From Prevotella sp. (GTDB taxonomy: Bacteria; Bacteroidota; Bacteroidia; Bacteroidales; Bacteroidaceae), in contig JAFPWS010000053.1 of the NCBI GenBank assembly GCA_017412705.1, positions 28,934 to 92,933 of the forward strand: a stretch of DNA of 64,000 nt. Reading direction: 5' to 3'. Below the pieces are notes generated by a model that was given only the letters and a program-made list of their open reading frames with translations, made no database searches and had not been told where the DNA came from. Positions 1 to 8,453 of the stretch are shown piece by piece. Position numbers and translations under genes: made by a program. Each line of letters starts with the position of its first letter. Within the stretch, counting starts at the first letter, position 1.

Positions 1-359
1 TTATGGAAATAGGTGTGGCCGCCATCCTGATACTCTGGGAATCCGCCGAACGACTCAGAAGCGTCGTAGGCCTTCATCGAGGCTGGTGCAGCCAGGATAG
101 TACAGCCTGCTGACAGATGCAGGTCGATGTTCGACTTCATGCGGATGCTTCCGCTAAGGTAAGTACCGGCAGGTAGCAGCACCTGCCCGCCACCTGCTTT
201 CACCGCAGCCTCGATAGCCGCGTTGATGGCAGGCGAATCAAGCGTTTTCCCGTCACCCTTGGCACCGAAATCGCGCACGTTATAGACACTTGCCGTAGCG
301 GTAAGGCTGCAGCAGAAAAGGTAGAGAGCTGTCAGTAGTCGTTGTTTTTTCTTCGTCAT
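1..359 (-). CDS. GH28-type secreted polysaccharide hydrolase, partial
   Basis: Only the first 119 codons are inside the window; the gene runs off the left edge. The protein opens with a basic stretch and a hydrophobic segment (about residues 8-24), a signal peptide. After it comes NVRDFGAKGDGKTLD, the N-terminal signature of right-handed beta-helix enzymes of the polygalacturonase (GH28) type, followed by AAIEAAVKAGGGQVLLPAGTYL and a region consistent with the first helix coils. Catalytic aspartates of the family lie further on and cannot be checked. The likely role is hydrolysis of pectin-type or related plant polysaccharide in the periplasm or outside the cell. A pectate-lyase-superfamily member of another family is the main alternative. 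Confidence 0.8.
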   Translation of the reverse strand, partial: MTKKKQRLLTALYLFCCSLTATASVYNVRDFGAKGDGKTLDSPAINAAIEAAVKAGGGQVLLPAGTYLSGSIRMKSNIDLHLSAGCTILAAPASMKAYDASESFGGFPEYQDGGHTYFH

Positions 360-484
360 GTTTCTTTCATCTTGGTATGACCAGATTCTTCATCACCCTG
401 CAAAGGTAGTGCAAAACGAGCGAAATGCAAAATAAATTGGAATTAATTTGCATTTCTCAAGAATCATCATATTTTTCCACCTTA

Positions 485-519
485 TTTTGCTTAAGATTGA
501 CAGAAAAGTCGTACCTTTG
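485..519 (+). promoter_or_regulatory. Bacteroidota-type promoter for the 520-770 RNA/leader
   Basis: TACCTTTG at 512-519 is an exact -7 element. A TTTTG tract at 485-489 lies 22 nt upstream as a candidate -33 element. Transcription would start near 526. Confidence 0.6.
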
Positions 520-770
520 CACCGTGTTTCAGATAAAACACATCTTTTGTTGCTCAATTTCTCAGCCGAACTGGTACCTCGAACGAGATTTCAAGAGCAA
601 ACCAAATATCCATTGGGGATGCGCACCATAGCGCAGACTCCAACCATAGGATATTTGGGACAGTACCAGGCCCGGCTGAGAGTATGGACAGAGCCTGCGC
701 TTTTTCCTACCCTAACGGAATGTAGCAGGCTACTGCAAATGAGGGCGGTAATTATAGCATCAGCAACAAT
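520..770 (+). ncRNA. candidate structured RNA or long 5' leader
   Basis: About 250 nt between an exact TACCTTTG box and the next gene hold no convincing reading frame but many pairings: GTGTTT/AAACAC (524-529/536-541), TTGCTC/GAGCAA (550-555/595-600), a 10-bp perfect stem 602-611/649-658 enclosing TGCGC/GCGCA (620-624/631-635), and CTAC/GTAG stacked on GCCTG/CAGGC (707-710/722-725 and 693-697/726-730). It could be an independent small RNA or a cis-acting leader of the gene at 771. It matches no RNA family I recognise; a CTGAGA string at 675-680 is present but the rest of a TPP riboswitch is absent. Confidence 0.45.
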
Positions 771-1304
771 ATGGAGACAACCGGAAACTACTGGACTTTA
801 GGCGAACTGGTCACCCTTCCGCGCATGGAGAAACTGCTGAAGAAGAGCGGTTCGAAATCGTATTCGCACTACATCGGCTCGCACTACATCTGCATCCGCG
901 AGGCCACCAGCGGACAGCGGGGCATACTTATGAAAGTGCTGGGCAAGTCATACAGAGACCGAATCATGATGGTGAACGGCGAGCCTTTCAGTAAGGACGA
1001 CCACGAGGAGCTCTTCACCGGCGACCATTATTTCAGCTATTCCTTCCCGAGGGACAATGAGGTAATGGAAGCCCTTGACATCATACGGGGCAATCAGGAT
1101 TTGCGCCAGAAGTTTGAGGAGGCATCGATGCACCTCAATCCCAACTCCACCTTCTGGGTGAGCGACATCACGCGCGACATGCTCCTGCGCCGGAAGCCGC
1201 AATTCCTCGACGGACGCGACGGTCAGCTCTATCCCGCCCGCGACGACAGCGAGCACTACCGCGTCACCTTCGTCTATTTCTACAAGGGCAGCCTCAACTG
1301 GTAA
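771..1304 (+). CDS. hypothetical protein, 177 aa
   Basis: I do not recognise this protein. It has no signal peptide or membrane segment and is mixed in charge, with a basic N-terminal third (KLLKKSGSKSYSHYIGSHY) and an acidic middle. ATG 771 is the first start after an in-frame TAG; ATG 825 (MEKLLKKSG) is a possible alternative. The gene stands alone, downstream of the structured leader and upstream of the palindrome array, so context gives no function. Codon use looks like that of its neighbours, which supports a real gene. The long antisense frame over it is taken as a shadow. Confidence 0.6.
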   Translation: METTGNYWTLGELVTLPRMEKLLKKSGSKSYSHYIGSHYICIREATSGQRGILMKVLGKSYRDRIMMVNGEPFSKDDHEELFTGDHYFSYSFPRDNEVMEALDIIRGNQDLRQKFEEASMHLNPNSTFWVSDITRDMLLRRKPQFLDGRDGQLYPARDDSEHYRVTFVYFYKGSLNW

Positions 1305-1379
1305 ACTGCGCCTGATTGAGAAGGATGGTTTTTGTTTTAAAAAAAAGCATTTAACGTCATTACATGGCGTAAGTCATTT

Positions 1380-1481
1380 AGTTCCCTCCGAGGGAACTAT
1401 TAGTTTCTCGGTAGGAAACCAACAGTTTCTCGGTAGGAAACTACCAGTTTGTCGGTAGGAAACCCTTGCTTTGTCGGCAGC
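1380..1481. repeat. array of five short palindromes with 22-bp period
   Basis: Units begin at 1380, 1402, 1424, 1446 and 1468, exactly 22 bp apart. Unit 1 is AGTTCCCTCCGAGGGAACT. Units 2-4 read AGTTTCTCGGTAGGAAAC (unit 4 has G for C at its sixth base), each a GTTTC/GAAAC-type hairpin; unit 5 is decayed. The spacers are only 3-4 nt, so this is not a CRISPR. The rest of the 1305-1649 gap (1305-1379 and 1482-1649) is A/T-rich and I see nothing definite in it. Confidence 0.8.
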
Positions 1482-1649
1482 TGTCTCTTTAAAGTTTCAT
1501 TTGGAATCAAAAATCTCTCTCCCCGTGATTCAAATGTTCTGCCATCTTTTTTAGTTTTATTTTTCACTTCAGAAGAAGATTTGATCGGAATTCCTTGGAA
1601 GTTTAATAAAAAGTGCTTGTATTTGCAGTCGTAGAAACGAAAGTTCACT

Positions 1650-1900
1650 ATGAGTCCAGTATTTCGAAGAGAGAGCGAATATACATTCAAGATATACTCC
1701 AATGAGGAAGAGCGTTTACATATTCATGTTACTCATGAAAGGTGTGAAGCCAAGTATTGGCTTGAACCCGAGGTGGAGTTAGCAAAGAATACAGGATTTT
1801 CAGAACATGAGTTGATAAAATCAAAAAAATGGTAGAGAAGTATGCAGACAAATTTAAAGAACAGTTCCGTCAACATGTTGGTAAGCGTATTGATGATTAA
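1650..1900 (+). pseudogene. DUF4160-type protein with a frame break
   Basis: The first frame encodes 61 residues matching the DUF4160 pattern, with the segment HIHVTHERCEAKYWLEPEVE. It ends early at TAG 1833. The continuation of the family (KKMVEKYADKFKEQF) lies in the -1 frame and stops at 1900, overlapping the next gene. A single lost G near 1813 would explain this, since restoring it gives ELDKIKKM. The zero frame also contains a perfect A AAA AAA slippery heptamer at 1823-1829, so programmed -1 frameshifting is possible. DUF4160 proteins often pair with DUF2442 partners in small loci predicted to be toxin-antitoxin-like. I infer an inactivated or frameshift-dependent first member. Confidence 0.65.
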
Positions 1901-2132
1901 TGCTCAAGGTATCATGATCTCTGTTCAGGGTCATGACTACTTCCTATCGTATAATCGTATCCCCTGGATGCAAGACGCTCCCATCCGTAGCGTGCTCAAC
2001 GTTCGGATGTCAGGGCCGGAGGCTATCGAGTGGCCCGACCTTGATGTAGACCTGGAAATAGACAGCCTTCGCCATCCGGAACGCTATCCGCTTCTTATCA
2101 AGCGGAACGAGCTGGACTTTGTTAAAGCATAA
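1893..2132 (+). CDS. DUF2442 domain protein
   Basis: This 79-residue protein has the DUF2442 layout: a short beta-rich start (INAQGIMISVQGHDYFLSY), the IPWMQDAP segment where the family carries its positioned aromatic/proline, and the closing IEWPDLDVDLEIDSL. I chose ATG 1893 because it overlaps the stop of the preceding DUF4160 frame (TAA 1898-1900), the usual arrangement in these pairs; the longer start at 1842 would read through the partner gene in another frame. The biochemical role is not established; pairing with DUF4160 suggests a toxin-antitoxin-like unit in which this is the second member. Confidence 0.7.
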   Translation: MINAQGIMISVQGHDYFLSYNRIPWMQDAPIRSVLNVRMSGPEAIEWPDLDVDLEIDSLRHPERYPLLIKRNELDFVKA

Positions 2133-2176
2133 ATGCGTGAGTTGAATCACAGGGGACAAGCTCTTCCCGTTTTTCC

Positions 2177-2959
2177 CTATCCTTGGTGGCGCTGGCGGAC
2201 GGCCTCGAAGAGGAGGATGGCGGCACTGACGGATACGTTGAGCGAGTCGAGCCGGCCCAGCATGGGAATGCGGATATGGGCATCGGCGGCACGACGCCAC
2301 GCATCGGTCAGTCCTGTTGACTCGGTACCCATGACGATGGCCGTACCACAGCGCATATCGGTATCATAATAAAGGTGTGAGTCTTGCAGCTGGGCTGTCA
2401 GGATGCGGATGCCGCGTGCCTTGAGGAAGGCGATGCACTCTTCTGACGTGCAGGCCACACAGGGTACGGTGAAGATGGCGCCTATGGAGCTGCGGATGAG
2501 GTTGGGGTTGTATAGGTCGGTCAGCGGGTCGCAGACGACGACGGCATCAGCCTTGGCTGCATCGGCAGAGCGCAATACAGCACCAAGGTTGCCTGGTTTC
2601 TCGACACTCTCCAGGACGACAATCAAGGGATTCGCCTTGAGCTGTAGTTCGTCGAGCGTCAGCTGCCGCGAGCGCACGACGGCCAACAGTCCCTCCGTAC
2701 TGCCTCGATAGGCTATCTTCTCGTAGACATTCTGCGAGACTTCGAAAATAGAGGAAACGGAAGACAAGGAAGGTGGCAGCTCCTGTAGCTGAGCGCAATA
2801 GTAGAGGCTCTCCACCTCATAGCCTGCCTCTATGCAGTGGTCTATCTCACGCTGGCCCTCGACTACGAAGAGGCCTGTCCGCCGACGCTCGGAAGACTTC
2901 TGCTGAAGCAGTAGCAACTGCTTGACGCGGGGATTCTGTACACTTGTGATGGTCATCAT
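2177..2959 (-). CDS. TrmH/SpoU-family RNA 2'-O-methyltransferase
   Basis: This 260-residue SPOUT methyltransferase uses S-adenosylmethionine to methylate ribose 2'-OH in tRNA or rRNA. The N-terminal substrate-binding part holds TSVQNPRVKQLLLLQQ and FVVEGQREI. The C-terminal knot domain holds the three SpoU motifs: VLESVEKPGNLGAVLRSADA, IVMGTESTGLTDAW and IPMLGRLDSLNVSVSAAILL. I place the start at ATG 2959 (or 2956), because a longer start at 2986 would lie inside the secDF terminator. It is probably a 23S rRNA or tRNA enzyme of the RlmB/TrmH group; the exact target cannot be read from sequence. Confidence 0.85.
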   Translation of the reverse strand: MMTITSVQNPRVKQLLLLQQKSSERRRTGLFVVEGQREIDHCIEAGYEVESLYYCAQLQELPPSLSSVSSIFEVSQNVYEKIAYRGSTEGLLAVVRSRQLTLDELQLKANPLIVVLESVEKPGNLGAVLRSADAAKADAVVVCDPLTDLYNPNLIRSSIGAIFTVPCVACTSEECIAFLKARGIRILTAQLQDSHLYYDTDMRCGTAIVMGTESTGLTDAWRRAADAHIRIPMLGRLDSLNVSVSAAILLFEAVRQRHQG

Positions 2960-2969
2960 TGACTGGAAG

Positions 2970-3007
2970 AAATAAAAGCAGCCCACTCATGGGCAGAGCG
3001 GGCTGCT
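2970..3007 (-). terminator. intrinsic terminator of secDF
   Basis: Perfect 8-bp stem AGCAGCCC/GGGCTGCT (2977-2984/3000-3007). On the minus strand it is followed by TTTTATTTC. It lies 24 nt past the secDF stop. Confidence 0.8.
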
Positions 3008-3030
3008 ATATATATAATAAGGTGTAATCC

Positions 3031-6000
3031 TTATGCCTTTTCGGCTGTTTCAGCTTCGCTCTCACGGATGGTACGACCCATCACGAGGAAGGCCGTAGGA
3101 GCAGCAATGAAGAGTGACGACAGGGTACCGAAGACAACACCCAGGATCATGGCGAACGAGAAGCTGCGGATAGAGTCACCACCGAGGATGAAGATACACA
3201 GCAGCACGATCAGCGTTGTGACAGAGGTGTTGATGGTACGAGCCAGCGTCTGGTTCAGCGAGTCGTTGAACAGCTGCTGACGGTCGCGCTTGCCATAGAG
3301 CTGGAAGTTCTCACGGATACGGTCGAATACCACCACCTTATCGTTGATAGAGTAACCAATCACCGTCAGGATAGCACCAATGAACACCTGGTCGATCTCG
3401 AGTGACATGGGCACCCAACCCCACAATACAGAGTAGAAGCCGATAACAACGAGTGCATCCAGAGCCAGTGCAATAGTAGCACCTGTTGAGAAGGCTACGT
3501 TGCGGAAGCGGAGCAGGATGTAGAGGAAGATGGCGATGAGGGCGATGATGACGCTGATGATAGCACCATAGGTAATGTCCTTAGCCACAGCAGGACCTAC
3601 CTTGGCCGAGCTGATGATAGAACCACCCTGACGAACATCAGGATTCTTGAAGGCCTCAACACTCTCCTGGCTGACGAAGCCACCCTTCTTCAGAGCGTTG
3701 TAGAGCAGGGTCTCTGCCTCGTCGTCAACGGTAGGACTGTTGGACTCGATGTCCCAGTTGGTGCTGACACGGATGGTCTTGCCGTCAGTACCCAGGGCAA
3801 TGACGCTGGTGTTAGCCTCCTTGCCTGCATTCTCGCCGATGGTGTTGACAAACACACCAGCCAGTGCCTGACGAACCTCCTCAACGTGTGACTCCTTGTC
3901 GAGGGTGATGACATAGTTGCGACCACCTGTGAAGTCGATGCTCTGGCTCAGACCGCGTACAGCAAATGACACGCAGAACAGCACAGCAGCAACGCCCCAG
4001 ATGAGGAAGCTCTTCTTATAGATACCCATGAAGTTGTACTTGGCATTCTGCATGAGGTTCTTTGAGTAGCCTGTAACGAAGGTGAGGTCGAGCCACTTGT
4101 CCTTCTTCAGACGGTTCTCGTAAACCAGACGGGTCATGAACACGGCGGTAAAGAACGAGCAGAAGATACCGATGATCCAAGTGGTGGCGAAGCCCTTGAC
4201 AGGACCTGTACCGAAGAACAACAGGATGAAACCGGTAATCAATGACGTTACGTTCGAGTCGAAGATGGCCGAGAAAGCGTTAGAGTAACCCTTGCTGAGA
4301 GCTTCCTTCATGCCAAGTCCACGACGCAGCTCTTCCTTGATACGCTCGTAGATAAGCACGTTGGCATCCACAGCAGTACCCAGCGTCAGCACGATACCTG
4401 CGATACCAGGCATGGTCAGAGCTGCCTGGAACGACGTCAGAATACCCAGTGTGAAGAACAGGTTGAACAGCAGGGCGATATCGGCCAGGATACCAGGGAT
4501 GAAACCATACAGCAGAATCATGTAGACCATCAGCAGCACGAAGGCGATGACGAATGACCAGACACCCTGACGGATAGACTGTGCACCCAGTGAGGGACCT
4601 ACCACCTCTTCCTGCACGATGCGGGTAGGAGCAGGCATCTTACCTGAGTTCAGCGTGTTAGCCAGGTCCTTGGTGTCCTCGATGGTGAAGTTACCCGTAA
4701 TCTGCGAGTTACCACCGTCAATCTGAGTGAGGATACGGGGAGCTGAGTAAACGGCGTCGTCGAGCACGATGGCCACACCACGACCGATGTTCTGCTTGGT
4801 AATCTGTGACCAGCGACGAGCGCCGTCAGAGTTCATCTGCATAGATACTGAGGGATGACCCATCTGGTCGAAGTCGTCCTTTGAAGAGGTGATAACGTCA
4901 CCCTCCAGCGGAGCACGTCCATTGGGCTCGGTAATCTTCAGGGCATACAGAGCGAAGACATCGCCACGAGTGTTCTCGCCACCGAAGTCCTCAGCCTTGG
5001 CACTCCAGCGCAGCTTGCACTCTGCAGGCAGCACCTGGCGGGCAATCTCAGAGTAGATAACCTTATTGACGTCAGCAGTATCGCGAGCATTGGCATAACC
5101 AACGATGGCCAGTCCCTGGGGAACAGGCTGGAATACTGCGAACAGCGGATTCTGCTTCAGCGCTTCGGCCTTGGCCTTTGCGTCGTTCTTCTTGACATCC
5201 TTCTTGGCCAGCTTAGTAGCCAGGTCGGTAGCAGCAGCCTTGGCAGTGTCGGCGACAGCCTCAGCAACGGCAGAAGAGTCAGCAGCTACAGGAGCAGCGG
5301 CGGTAGTGTCAGCAGCAACGGGAGCTTCGCCACCCATAATGGCATACTTCTGGTTGAGCTGAGCCAGCAGCGGATAAATCTCCTGTGAGTTATAGGTCTC
5401 CCAGAACTCAAGGTTAGCAGAGCCCTGCAGGAGCTTACGGACACGCTCAGGTTCCTTGATACCAGGCATCTCGACCATGATACGGCCAGACTGGCCCTCA
5501 AGCTTCTGGATGTTGGGCTGAACGACACCAAACTTATCGATACGATTACGAACGACGTTGAACGAGTTGTCAACGGCAGACTGAACCTCGGCACGCAGAG
5601 CGCTCTCTACCTCAGAGTCGGTAGACTGAGTGCTCACCTTGCCCTTCATCTGCTGAGTAGCGAAGATGGCAGCAAGGGGACGTCCGTTCGCATTCTGTTT
5701 CCAATACTTGATAAACAGGGAGATAAAGTCGTCCTGACTGGTCTCCTCTTCCTTCTTTGCCTGATCCATTGACTTCTTGTAGGCTGCATCTGTCTTGTGG
5801 TCGGCCAGCACGTCAACGACGTCAGGCACCGACACCTCAAGAATCACGTTCATACCACCCTTTAGGTCAAGACCCAGGCCAATCTCCATCTCACGGCACT
5901 GCTTGAAAGAATAAATTCCACAGTACACCTTCTCGTTCATGATTGAGTCAAGATACTCCTGACCTGCCTCTTCGCCCATGGCAGCAGCCTTACTTTCGTA

Positions 6001-6090
6001 GTGGCGTGTCACAAACGAGAAGGAAAGGTAGAAGCAGCAAACCAGAATCAAAACGATTGCGATAAATTTTACAATTCCTTTGTTTTGCAT
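3031..6090 (-). CDS. secDF: protein translocase subunit SecDF (fused SecD and SecF)
   Basis: A 1019-residue fusion of SecD and SecF, the inner-membrane complex that uses proton motive force to help pull preproteins through SecYEG. SecD fills about residues 1-650: an N-terminal membrane helix, GLDLKGGMNVILEV, a large periplasmic domain, then VVGPSLGAQSIRQG and a five-helix bundle. SecF follows, with SIDFTGGRNYVITLD and VGPAVAKDITYGAI, and a second bundle ending in a short cytoplasmic tail. An alanine- and lysine-rich low-complexity stretch (about residues 258-315) sits inside the SecD periplasmic region and looks like a lineage-specific insert. The fused form is the rule in Bacteroidota. Its own -7 box is at 6138-6145. 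Confidence 0.97.
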   Translation of the reverse strand: MQNKGIVKFIAIVLILVCCFYLSFSFVTRHYESKAAAMGEEAGQEYLDSIMNEKVYCGIYSFKQCREMEIGLGLDLKGGMNVILEVSVPDVVDVLADHKTDAAYKKSMDQAKKEEETSQDDFISLFIKYWKQNANGRPLAAIFATQQMKGKVSTQSTDSEVESALRAEVQSAVDNSFNVVRNRIDKFGVVQPNIQKLEGQSGRIMVEMPGIKEPERVRKLLQGSANLEFWETYNSQEIYPLLAQLNQKYAIMGGEAPVAADTTAAAPVAADSSAVAEAVADTAKAAATDLATKLAKKDVKKNDAKAKAEALKQNPLFAVFQPVPQGLAIVGYANARDTADVNKVIYSEIARQVLPAECKLRWSAKAEDFGGENTRGDVFALYALKITEPNGRAPLEGDVITSSKDDFDQMGHPSVSMQMNSDGARRWSQITKQNIGRGVAIVLDDAVYSAPRILTQIDGGNSQITGNFTIEDTKDLANTLNSGKMPAPTRIVQEEVVGPSLGAQSIRQGVWSFVIAFVLLMVYMILLYGFIPGILADIALLFNLFFTLGILTSFQAALTMPGIAGIVLTLGTAVDANVLIYERIKEELRRGLGMKEALSKGYSNAFSAIFDSNVTSLITGFILLFFGTGPVKGFATTWIIGIFCSFFTAVFMTRLVYENRLKKDKWLDLTFVTGYSKNLMQNAKYNFMGIYKKSFLIWGVAAVLFCVSFAVRGLSQSIDFTGGRNYVITLDKESHVEEVRQALAGVFVNTIGENAGKEANTSVIALGTDGKTIRVSTNWDIESNSPTVDDEAETLLYNALKKGGFVSQESVEAFKNPDVRQGGSIISSAKVGPAVAKDITYGAIISVIIALIAIFLYILLRFRNVAFSTGATIALALDALVVIGFYSVLWGWVPMSLEIDQVFIGAILTVIGYSINDKVVVFDRIRENFQLYGKRDRQQLFNDSLNQTLARTINTSVTTLIVLLCIFILGGDSIRSFSFAMILGVVFGTLSSLFIAAPTAFLVMGRTIRESEAETAEKA

Positions 6091-6137
6091 TTTGTTTAAT
6101 TTATTATTTTAATTTATGATTTTGCTTTTTTAGCCTG

Positions 6138-6145
6138 CAAATATA
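6138..6145 (-). promoter_or_regulatory. -7 element of secDF
   Basis: On the minus strand this reads TATATTTG followed by C, matching TAnnTTTG, about 50 nt before the secDF start. No clear TTTG -33 element. Confidence 0.5.
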
Positions 6146-6170
6146 CTGATTTTTCTCCACTTACCGAAAT

Positions 6171-7289
6171 TTATTGGGGAATTTCGTTCGTTTTTTGTGC
6201 TTTTTGCCTGATTTTCAGCCAACAAATCATCGGATTGTGGTCGCTGGCGTCCATTCGACTGTCAATTTTGCAATTATAGGGTTCGATGTCATCCGAGCAA
6301 AAAATGTGGTCAATGCGGAAAGAAAACGCTTTCTGATTATATGACAAACCGATGCCCCTTCCCGTCTCGACAAAGCAGTCGGTGAGTACCTCACTCATTG
6401 CATGACGCGAATAGGATATCGGAGTGTCGTTGAAGTCGCCACACACGATGACGGGATACTGGCTATGCTCCTGGACATAGCGACATACGACATCGATCTG
6501 CTGCGACCGCTTGGCGTTGGCCTCAGCCAGCTTTATCAACAGGAGTTTAGAGCCTGCACGTGCAGAGTCGCCTGACAGCTCTCCATGCAGAATTTGCCTG
6601 TACTGCAAACGGTCGTCCCGCGTCAGATGGCAACCTTCGAAGTGGTTGTTGACAACGATGACCGTATCGCCATTGACGTTCAGCCACCATGCTGCGCTGC
6701 CATTAGCCTTTGAGGAATAGGCTATGCGCTCGCGCTTGATGATGGGGAAACGGGTATGAATGCCCAAGGCGTTATAGCTATTGACATCGTGGATAAGCAC
6801 CAGCGTATCGTTGTAGGCAAAGGTCTTGCCATACTCCAGAAAGGCATAGCGTCGCCAAGTGTCAACATCCTCCTGCAGGCAGACAATGTCGGGGTGCTCC
6901 TCTCGCAGATAGTCCTTCACATGGCCAAAGCCATCCTCGTATTTGTAGTTGCCCCCATAGCTGCAGACATTGTAGGAGATTAGCTTCAAGGCTCCCTCAG
7001 GCTCTGTCTGGCCGGGGTTAATGGGCATATATATACTGATAGGAACATACGCGAGGATGTAGCCCACGACGGGAATCCACAACATGCGCCACTTGAACAG
7101 CAGCCAAAAGAAGAGAAAGGCCATGTTGATGAGCAGGAAGATGGGGAATGTGAGTCCTGCTGTCGACAAAATAGGATGGTCAGCAGGATACAGACGGTCG
7201 CTGTAGCCCACCAGCAACATGATGATGACAGTGGCAATGTTGGCACCAGCCATCATCTGGATAGTAAACTTCTTGAGTTTCTTAATCAC
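6171..7289 (-). CDS. endonuclease/exonuclease/phosphatase-family membrane protein
   Basis: 372 residues: three N-terminal membrane helices (about residues 12-31, 45-65, 68-90) followed by an EEP (DNase I-like) domain. The domain shows the family's metal and catalytic motifs in order: LKLISYNVCSYGG, PDIVCLQEDV, VCGDFNDTPISYS and ASDHNPMI. Family members hydrolyse phosphodiesters or phosphomonoesters (nucleic acid, phosphoinositide or sphingolipid); which substrate is used here is unknown. The start overlaps the stop of the rhomboid gene by 4 nt, so the two are translationally coupled, a pairing common in Bacteroidales. The catalytic domain probably faces the periplasm or cytosol close to the membrane; topology was not resolved. 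Confidence 0.85.
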   Translation of the reverse strand: MIKKLKKFTIQMMAGANIATVIIMLLVGYSDRLYPADHPILSTAGLTFPIFLLINMAFLFFWLLFKWRMLWIPVVGYILAYVPISIYMPINPGQTEPEGALKLISYNVCSYGGNYKYEDGFGHVKDYLREEHPDIVCLQEDVDTWRRYAFLEYGKTFAYNDTLVLIHDVNSYNALGIHTRFPIIKRERIAYSSKANGSAAWWLNVNGDTVIVVNNHFEGCHLTRDDRLQYRQILHGELSGDSARAGSKLLLIKLAEANAKRSQQIDVVCRYVQEHSQYPVIVCGDFNDTPISYSRHAMSEVLTDCFVETGRGIGLSYNQKAFSFRIDHIFCSDDIEPYNCKIDSRMDASDHNPMICWLKIRQKAQKTNEIPQ

Positions 7290-8212
7290 GACTCGCGACT
7301 CTGGTCAAACAACTTCTGCTTCTCTTCCTTCGTCAGACTATCGTAGCCACTCTTGCGAATCTTGTCGAGTATTGCATCGATCTCTTCCTGGTTCTGACGC
7401 TTGCGGGCATTATACTCCTGATCGGTCTCTCGACGAGGATCGGGATTGGTGTGCTCAGCCTTCATATGACTGGACTGCTGACGCTGGTCGTAGCGACGCT
7501 TCATGTTGTCAAAGAACTCCTGTCCCCTACTTCGTCCGAAGCGCTGACTGGAGTCAGGATGTTTCTGCCAATAGCGTATGAGCAGGAAGCCGAAAAGCAT
7601 ACCACCCAGGTGAGCCATGTGAGCCACACCATCGCCAGGACCACTCATAGCCGAGAACAGCTCAATGGCAATATAGCCCACCACCAGCCACTTGGCCTTG
7701 ATGGGGAATGGGAAGGGAATGATGAAGAGACGCTCGTTGGGGAATATCATGCCGAAGGCCAGCAGGATGGCATACACCGCTCCCGAGGCACCAATGGTAG
7801 TCCACAGGTTGATGTAGGCGTCTGTCGACATCTGCACCCCACCGGCATTCACATACTGATAGGCAGCAATGCCCTCTATCATGTAGGTGGCATATTGCAC
7901 CAACTCCTGCGCGATACCAGCTCCTATTCCACAAGAAATGTAATAAAAAAGGAATTTCTTCGGTCCCCATACCCGTTCTATCACGCTACCAAACATCCAC
8001 AAGGCAAACATATTGAAGAAAATATGTGTAAAACCTCCATGCAGAAACATGTAGGTAATGAACTGATAGACATGAAAATCACTCGCCAAAAAGAAATGGA
8101 GTCCCAGCAGGGAGGTCAGGTCAACCCCACGCATCTGTAAAACCCATGTCGCTATGAATGCCAAGAAATTAACGATGAGAAGATTCTTGGTCATTGCAGG
8201 CATATTATTCAT
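7286..8212 (-). CDS. rhomboid-family intramembrane serine protease
   Basis: 308 residues with a six-helix rhomboid core. The catalytic serine sits in GASGAVY and the histidine in HMAHLGGMLFG; the L1-loop region has FLHGGFTHIFFNMFALW. The enzyme cleaves transmembrane segments of other proteins. A hydrophilic C-terminal tail of about 85 residues, rich in R/Q/K and ending in KIRKSGYDSLTKEEKQKLFD, is typical of Bacteroidota rhomboids. The first gene of a two-gene unit with the EEP protein (4-nt overlap). Promoter element TAATTTTG at 8280-8287. ATG 8212 is used; internal Met codons at positions 4 and 7 are alternatives. Confidence 0.92.
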   Translation of the reverse strand: MNNMPAMTKNLLIVNFLAFIATWVLQMRGVDLTSLLGLHFFLASDFHVYQFITYMFLHGGFTHIFFNMFALWMFGSVIERVWGPKKFLFYYISCGIGAGIAQELVQYATYMIEGIAAYQYVNAGGVQMSTDAYINLWTTIGASGAVYAILLAFGMIFPNERLFIIPFPFPIKAKWLVVGYIAIELFSAMSGPGDGVAHMAHLGGMLFGFLLIRYWQKHPDSSQRFGRSRGQEFFDNMKRRYDQRQQSSHMKAEHTNPDPRRETDQEYNARKRQNQEEIDAILDKIRKSGYDSLTKEEKQKLFDQSRES

Positions 8213-8279
8213 ATTCTCTCTTTAATAATTGTCGTACTACTTGTTGTTCTCGATTACACTCTATTTATTAATTCGTGCG

Positions 8280-8287
8280 CAAAATTA
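8280..8287 (-). promoter_or_regulatory. -7 element of the rhomboid operon
   Basis: Minus-strand TAATTTTG, with a TTTG at 8314-8311 about 23 nt upstream. It sits back to back with the HU promoter. Confidence 0.5.
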
Positions 8288-8369
8288 CGAAAAATATCCG
8301 TTTTTTAGCACAAAAATAGGGCAATACCCACTTTTTTTCATGAAAAAAGGCATTTTTTTCCATTTTTTG

Positions 8370-8400
8370 TTTGTTTTTTAAATACTTTACCCTATATTTG
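8370..8400 (+). promoter_or_regulatory. promoter of the HU gene
   Basis: TTTG (8370-8373), 19-nt spacer, TATATTTG (8393-8400), then C. A near-ideal Bacteroidota promoter, giving a leader of about 47 nt. Confidence 0.8.
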
Positions 8401-8453
8401 CGTCAGAAATGACTTAAACCATTTATAAATTCACTTTTTAAAACAACAAAATT

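Noticed and set aside
660-735. TPP riboswitch, because of CTGAGA
   Set aside because: The remaining conserved parts (the ACCTGAT and final GCG-rich segments) are missing, and the downstream gene is not a thiamine gene.
448-801. Coding frame across the 520-770 leader
   Set aside because: No family motif, starts before the promoter, and crosses the strong stems.
1380-1481. CRISPR array
   Set aside because: Spacers are only 3-4 nt and no cas genes are present.
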